A DNA stretch of 7,345 nucleotides from Syntrophaceae bacterium UBA5744. GTDB lineage: Bacteria > Desulfobacterota > Syntrophia > Syntrophales > UBA2192. The stretch covers positions 1-7,345 of the forward strand of contig DIFQ01000033.1 in NCBI GenBank assembly GCA_002419215.1, written 5' to 3'. The position numbers were made by a program, and so were the translations under genes. Below, one piece after another: positions 6,010-7,345 of this stretch. How positions within the stretch are numbered: the first letter of the stretch is position 1; each line of letters starts with the position of its first letter. Below the pieces are notes generated by a model. The model was given only the letters and a program-made list of their open reading frames with translations. It ran no database searches and had not been told where the DNA came from.

Positions 6010-6025
6010 ACTTTTTCAGACCGAG
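5992..6025. terminator. Perfect 16-bp inverted repeat across the dapB stop
   Basis: The arm at 5992-6007 (CTCGGTCTGAAAAAGT) is repeated exactly in reverse complement at 6010-6025, with 2 bp between them. The left arm encodes the final DapB residues and the first base of the stop codon. In RNA it could form a strong stem of about 14 bp with a small loop. The T-run lies inside the stem rather than after it, so this is not a textbook intrinsic terminator. It could act as a terminator in either direction or as a 3'-end block. The heptamer array begins 2 bp later. Confidence 0.5.
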
Positions 6026-6026
6026 A

Positions 6027-6095
6027 GGCGACAGGAAACAGGCTACAGGCTACAGGCTTCATATTTCTTTAGCCTGTTGCCTGCAGCCTGCGGCC
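6027..6095. repeat. Inverted GGC/GCC heptamer array between dapB and dapL
   Basis: The left arm has five contiguous 7-bp units: GGCGACA (6027-6033), GGAAACA (6034-6040), GGCTACA twice (6041-6054) and GGCTTCA (6055-6061). The right arm has four units ending in GCC: TTTAGCC (6068-6074), TGTTGCC (6075-6081), TGCAGCC (6082-6088) and TGCGGCC (6089-6095). On the minus strand these read GGCTGCA, GGCAACA and so on, matching the left arm. The centre is only 6 bp. The GGCTACA unit also occurs once before lysA, at 1657-1663. Confidence 0.9.
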
Positions 6096-6141
6096 TCAGC
6101 ATTGTTTTCGGATCACACATCACTCGAGGGAGGAGACAAAC

Positions 6142-7308
6142 GTGCAGATCGCCGACAGACTATCGAAGATTCCCCCCTATCTGTTCATGGAGTTGAGGAA
6201 GAAGATCAACAAGGCGAAGGCGGACGGTGTGGACGTCATCAGCCTCGCCATCGGGGACCCCGTGGAGCCCACGCCGAGCGGTATCATCGAGGAACTGTGC
6301 CGCACGGCGAAGATCCCCGAGAACCACCGTTACCCCACGGACGAAGAGAAGGGCATGTTCGCCTTCCGGGAGGCCGTGGCCGTCTGGTACAAGGAGCGCT
6401 ACGGCGTTACCCTGAACCCGGCCGACGAGATCCTGGGGCTCATCGGGTCCAAGGAGGGCTGCCATCACTTCATCTTTGCCTGCACGAACCCCGGCGACAT
6501 CGTCCTCATGACGGACCCGGGATACCCGGCCTACCGGGCAAGCATCCTCATGGGCAACTGTGAGCCCTGGCACATGCCGATGCTCCCCGCAAATGACTAC
6601 TATCCCCTTTTCGAGGAGATCCCGAAGGATATCCTGAAGCGGGCCCGCGCCATGTTCCTGAACTACCCGAACAACCCCACGGGGGCCTGCGGGTCGCGGG
6701 AGTTCTTCAAGAAGGCCGTAGTCTTTGCGAAGAAGAACGACATCGCCATCTGCTACGACAACCCATACAGCGAGGTCGTCTTCGAGGGTCAGGAGCGCCT
6801 GAGCTTCCTCTGCGTCGAAGGGGCGAAGGACGTGGCGGTGGAGCTCAACTCGCTGTCCAAACCCTATAACATGACGGGCTGGCGCATCGGCATGGCCCTG
6901 GGGAACCCCCAGATCATCGCCGCCATCAGCAAGGTCAAGGAGAACACCGACTCGGGGATCTTCAACGCCGTGCAGTTTGCGGGGATCAAGGCCCTCCAGA
7001 ACGAGAACGAGAATATCGCCCGGATGCTCGAGATTTACCGCAAGCGCCGGGAACTGGTTCTCGGGACGCTGAAGAAGATCGGCATCGACTTCAGGGCCCC
7101 GAAGGGGACCTTCTATTTGTGGGTGCCTGTACCGAAGGGGATGACCTCCCTGGAATTCACGGACCGGCTTTTCGAGAAAACGGCCGTTGTCGTGGCCGCG
7201 GGCCCTGCCTACGGGAAGTTCGGCGAGGGCTTCATCCGGATCTCGCTGACCGTGCCCGACGCGAGGCTGAAAGAGGCCATGGCGAGGATCGAGAAGGAGT
7301 TTGTCTAG
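6142..7308 (+). CDS. dapL: LL-diaminopimelate aminotransferase
   Basis: PLP-dependent fold-I aminotransferase. DapL converts tetrahydrodipicolinate directly to LL-diaminopimelate with glutamate as amino donor, bypassing the acylated DapD/DapC/DapE steps. The 388-residue protein opens with a family-like LSKIPPYLF segment and GDPVEPTP. It has GSKEG (102-106), NYPNNPTG (174-181), DNPYSE (206-211, Asp206 and Tyr209), the PLP lysine Lys240 in SLSKPYNMTGWRIG (237-250) and the carboxylate-binding Arg366 in IRIS. The start is GTG at 6142 with GGGAGGAG (6128-6135) upstream. The next in-frame ATG would remove the conserved N-terminus. The length fits the shorter DapL2 group rather than the plant/chlamydial type, though this is a judgement by eye. 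Related class I aminotransferases look similar, and the dapF-dapA-dapB neighbours are the strongest argument for this role. Confidence 0.9.
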   Translation: MQIADRLSKIPPYLFMELRKKINKAKADGVDVISLAIGDPVEPTPSGIIEELCRTAKIPENHRYPTDEEKGMFAFREAVAVWYKERYGVTLNPADEILGLIGSKEGCHHFIFACTNPGDIVLMTDPGYPAYRASILMGNCEPWHMPMLPANDYYPLFEEIPKDILKRARAMFLNYPNNPTGACGSREFFKKAVVFAKKNDIAICYDNPYSEVVFEGQERLSFLCVEGAKDVAVELNSLSKPYNMTGWRIGMALGNPQIIAAISKVKENTDSGIFNAVQFAGIKALQNENENIARMLEIYRKRRELVLGTLKKIGIDFRAPKGTFYLWVPVPKGMTSLEFTDRLFEKTAVVVAAGPAYGKFGEGFIRISLTVPDARLKEAMARIEKEFV

Positions 7309-7345
7309 AAAAGCCCTCTTCCTTGATCTTCCTCTCCCTTGAGGG
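7309..7345 (+). terminator. Possible terminator after dapL, cut by the window end
   Basis: AAAAGCCCTC (7309-7318) directly follows the dapL stop, and the window ends in GAGGG (7341-7345), the reverse complement of its CCCTC. If the next bases are CTTTT, this is an A-stem-T intrinsic terminator with a 22-nt pyrimidine-rich loop. Alternatively only the short CCCTTGAGGG hairpin at the end is real. The incomplete right arm keeps confidence low. Confidence 0.3.

Noticed and set aside
5946..6563. Plus-strand frame bridging dapB, the repeat array and dapL
   Set aside because: It is an off-frame reading through an array and two real genes, with no ribosome binding site or family features.

Overview
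The window is one co-oriented (+ strand) biosynthetic cluster from a GC-rich bacterium (about 60% G+C by eye). It holds seven genes: argH, a small lipoprotein gene of the LptM/YifL type, lysA, dapF, dapA, dapB and dapL. The order argH - small lipoprotein - lysA - dapF resembles the proteobacterial arrangement. A DapL-type aminotransferase in place of the succinylase branch points to a Deltaproteobacteria/Desulfobacterota-like organism, perhaps near Syntrophales. That placement is inference from gene content and style, not a phylogenetic result.

Layout: 1-93 is a leader with a short heptamer array. argH is 94-1512, and the lipoprotein gene overlaps its stop by 4 bp (1509-1649). lysA (1735-2994), dapF (3157-3990), dapA (4218-5102), dapB (5203-6009) and dapL (6142-7308) follow with gaps of 85, 162, 227, 100 and 132 bp. 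The last 37 bp look like the first half of a terminator. No gap exceeds 300 bp, and I found no RNA gene, CRISPR array or mobile-element gene.

Pathway: DapA condenses aspartate semialdehyde with pyruvate, DapB reduces the product to tetrahydrodipicolinate, and DapL converts this directly to LL-diaminopimelate. DapF epimerises it to meso-diaminopimelate, used for peptidoglycan, and LysA decarboxylates that to lysine. All five enzymes keep their key catalytic residues. ArgH performs the last step of arginine synthesis, and the lipoprotein probably acts at the outer membrane.

The unusual part lies between the genes. Nearly every gap carries short degenerate tandem units of strictly constant length: 7 bp in most gaps and 8 bp in the dapF-dapA gap. 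In most gaps the units are arranged as two facing arms, one the approximate reverse complement of the other, around a short centre. The unit sequence differs from gap to gap (CAC-, GGC-, GGG- and GAAGTTAG-type), while the two arms within a gap match each other. The arrays run into gene ends: they encode the C-terminal tail of ArgH, create a false N-terminal extension for DapB, and supply or abut ribosome binding sites. I regard this family of locus-specific inverted heptamer arrays as the main candidate for something undescribed.
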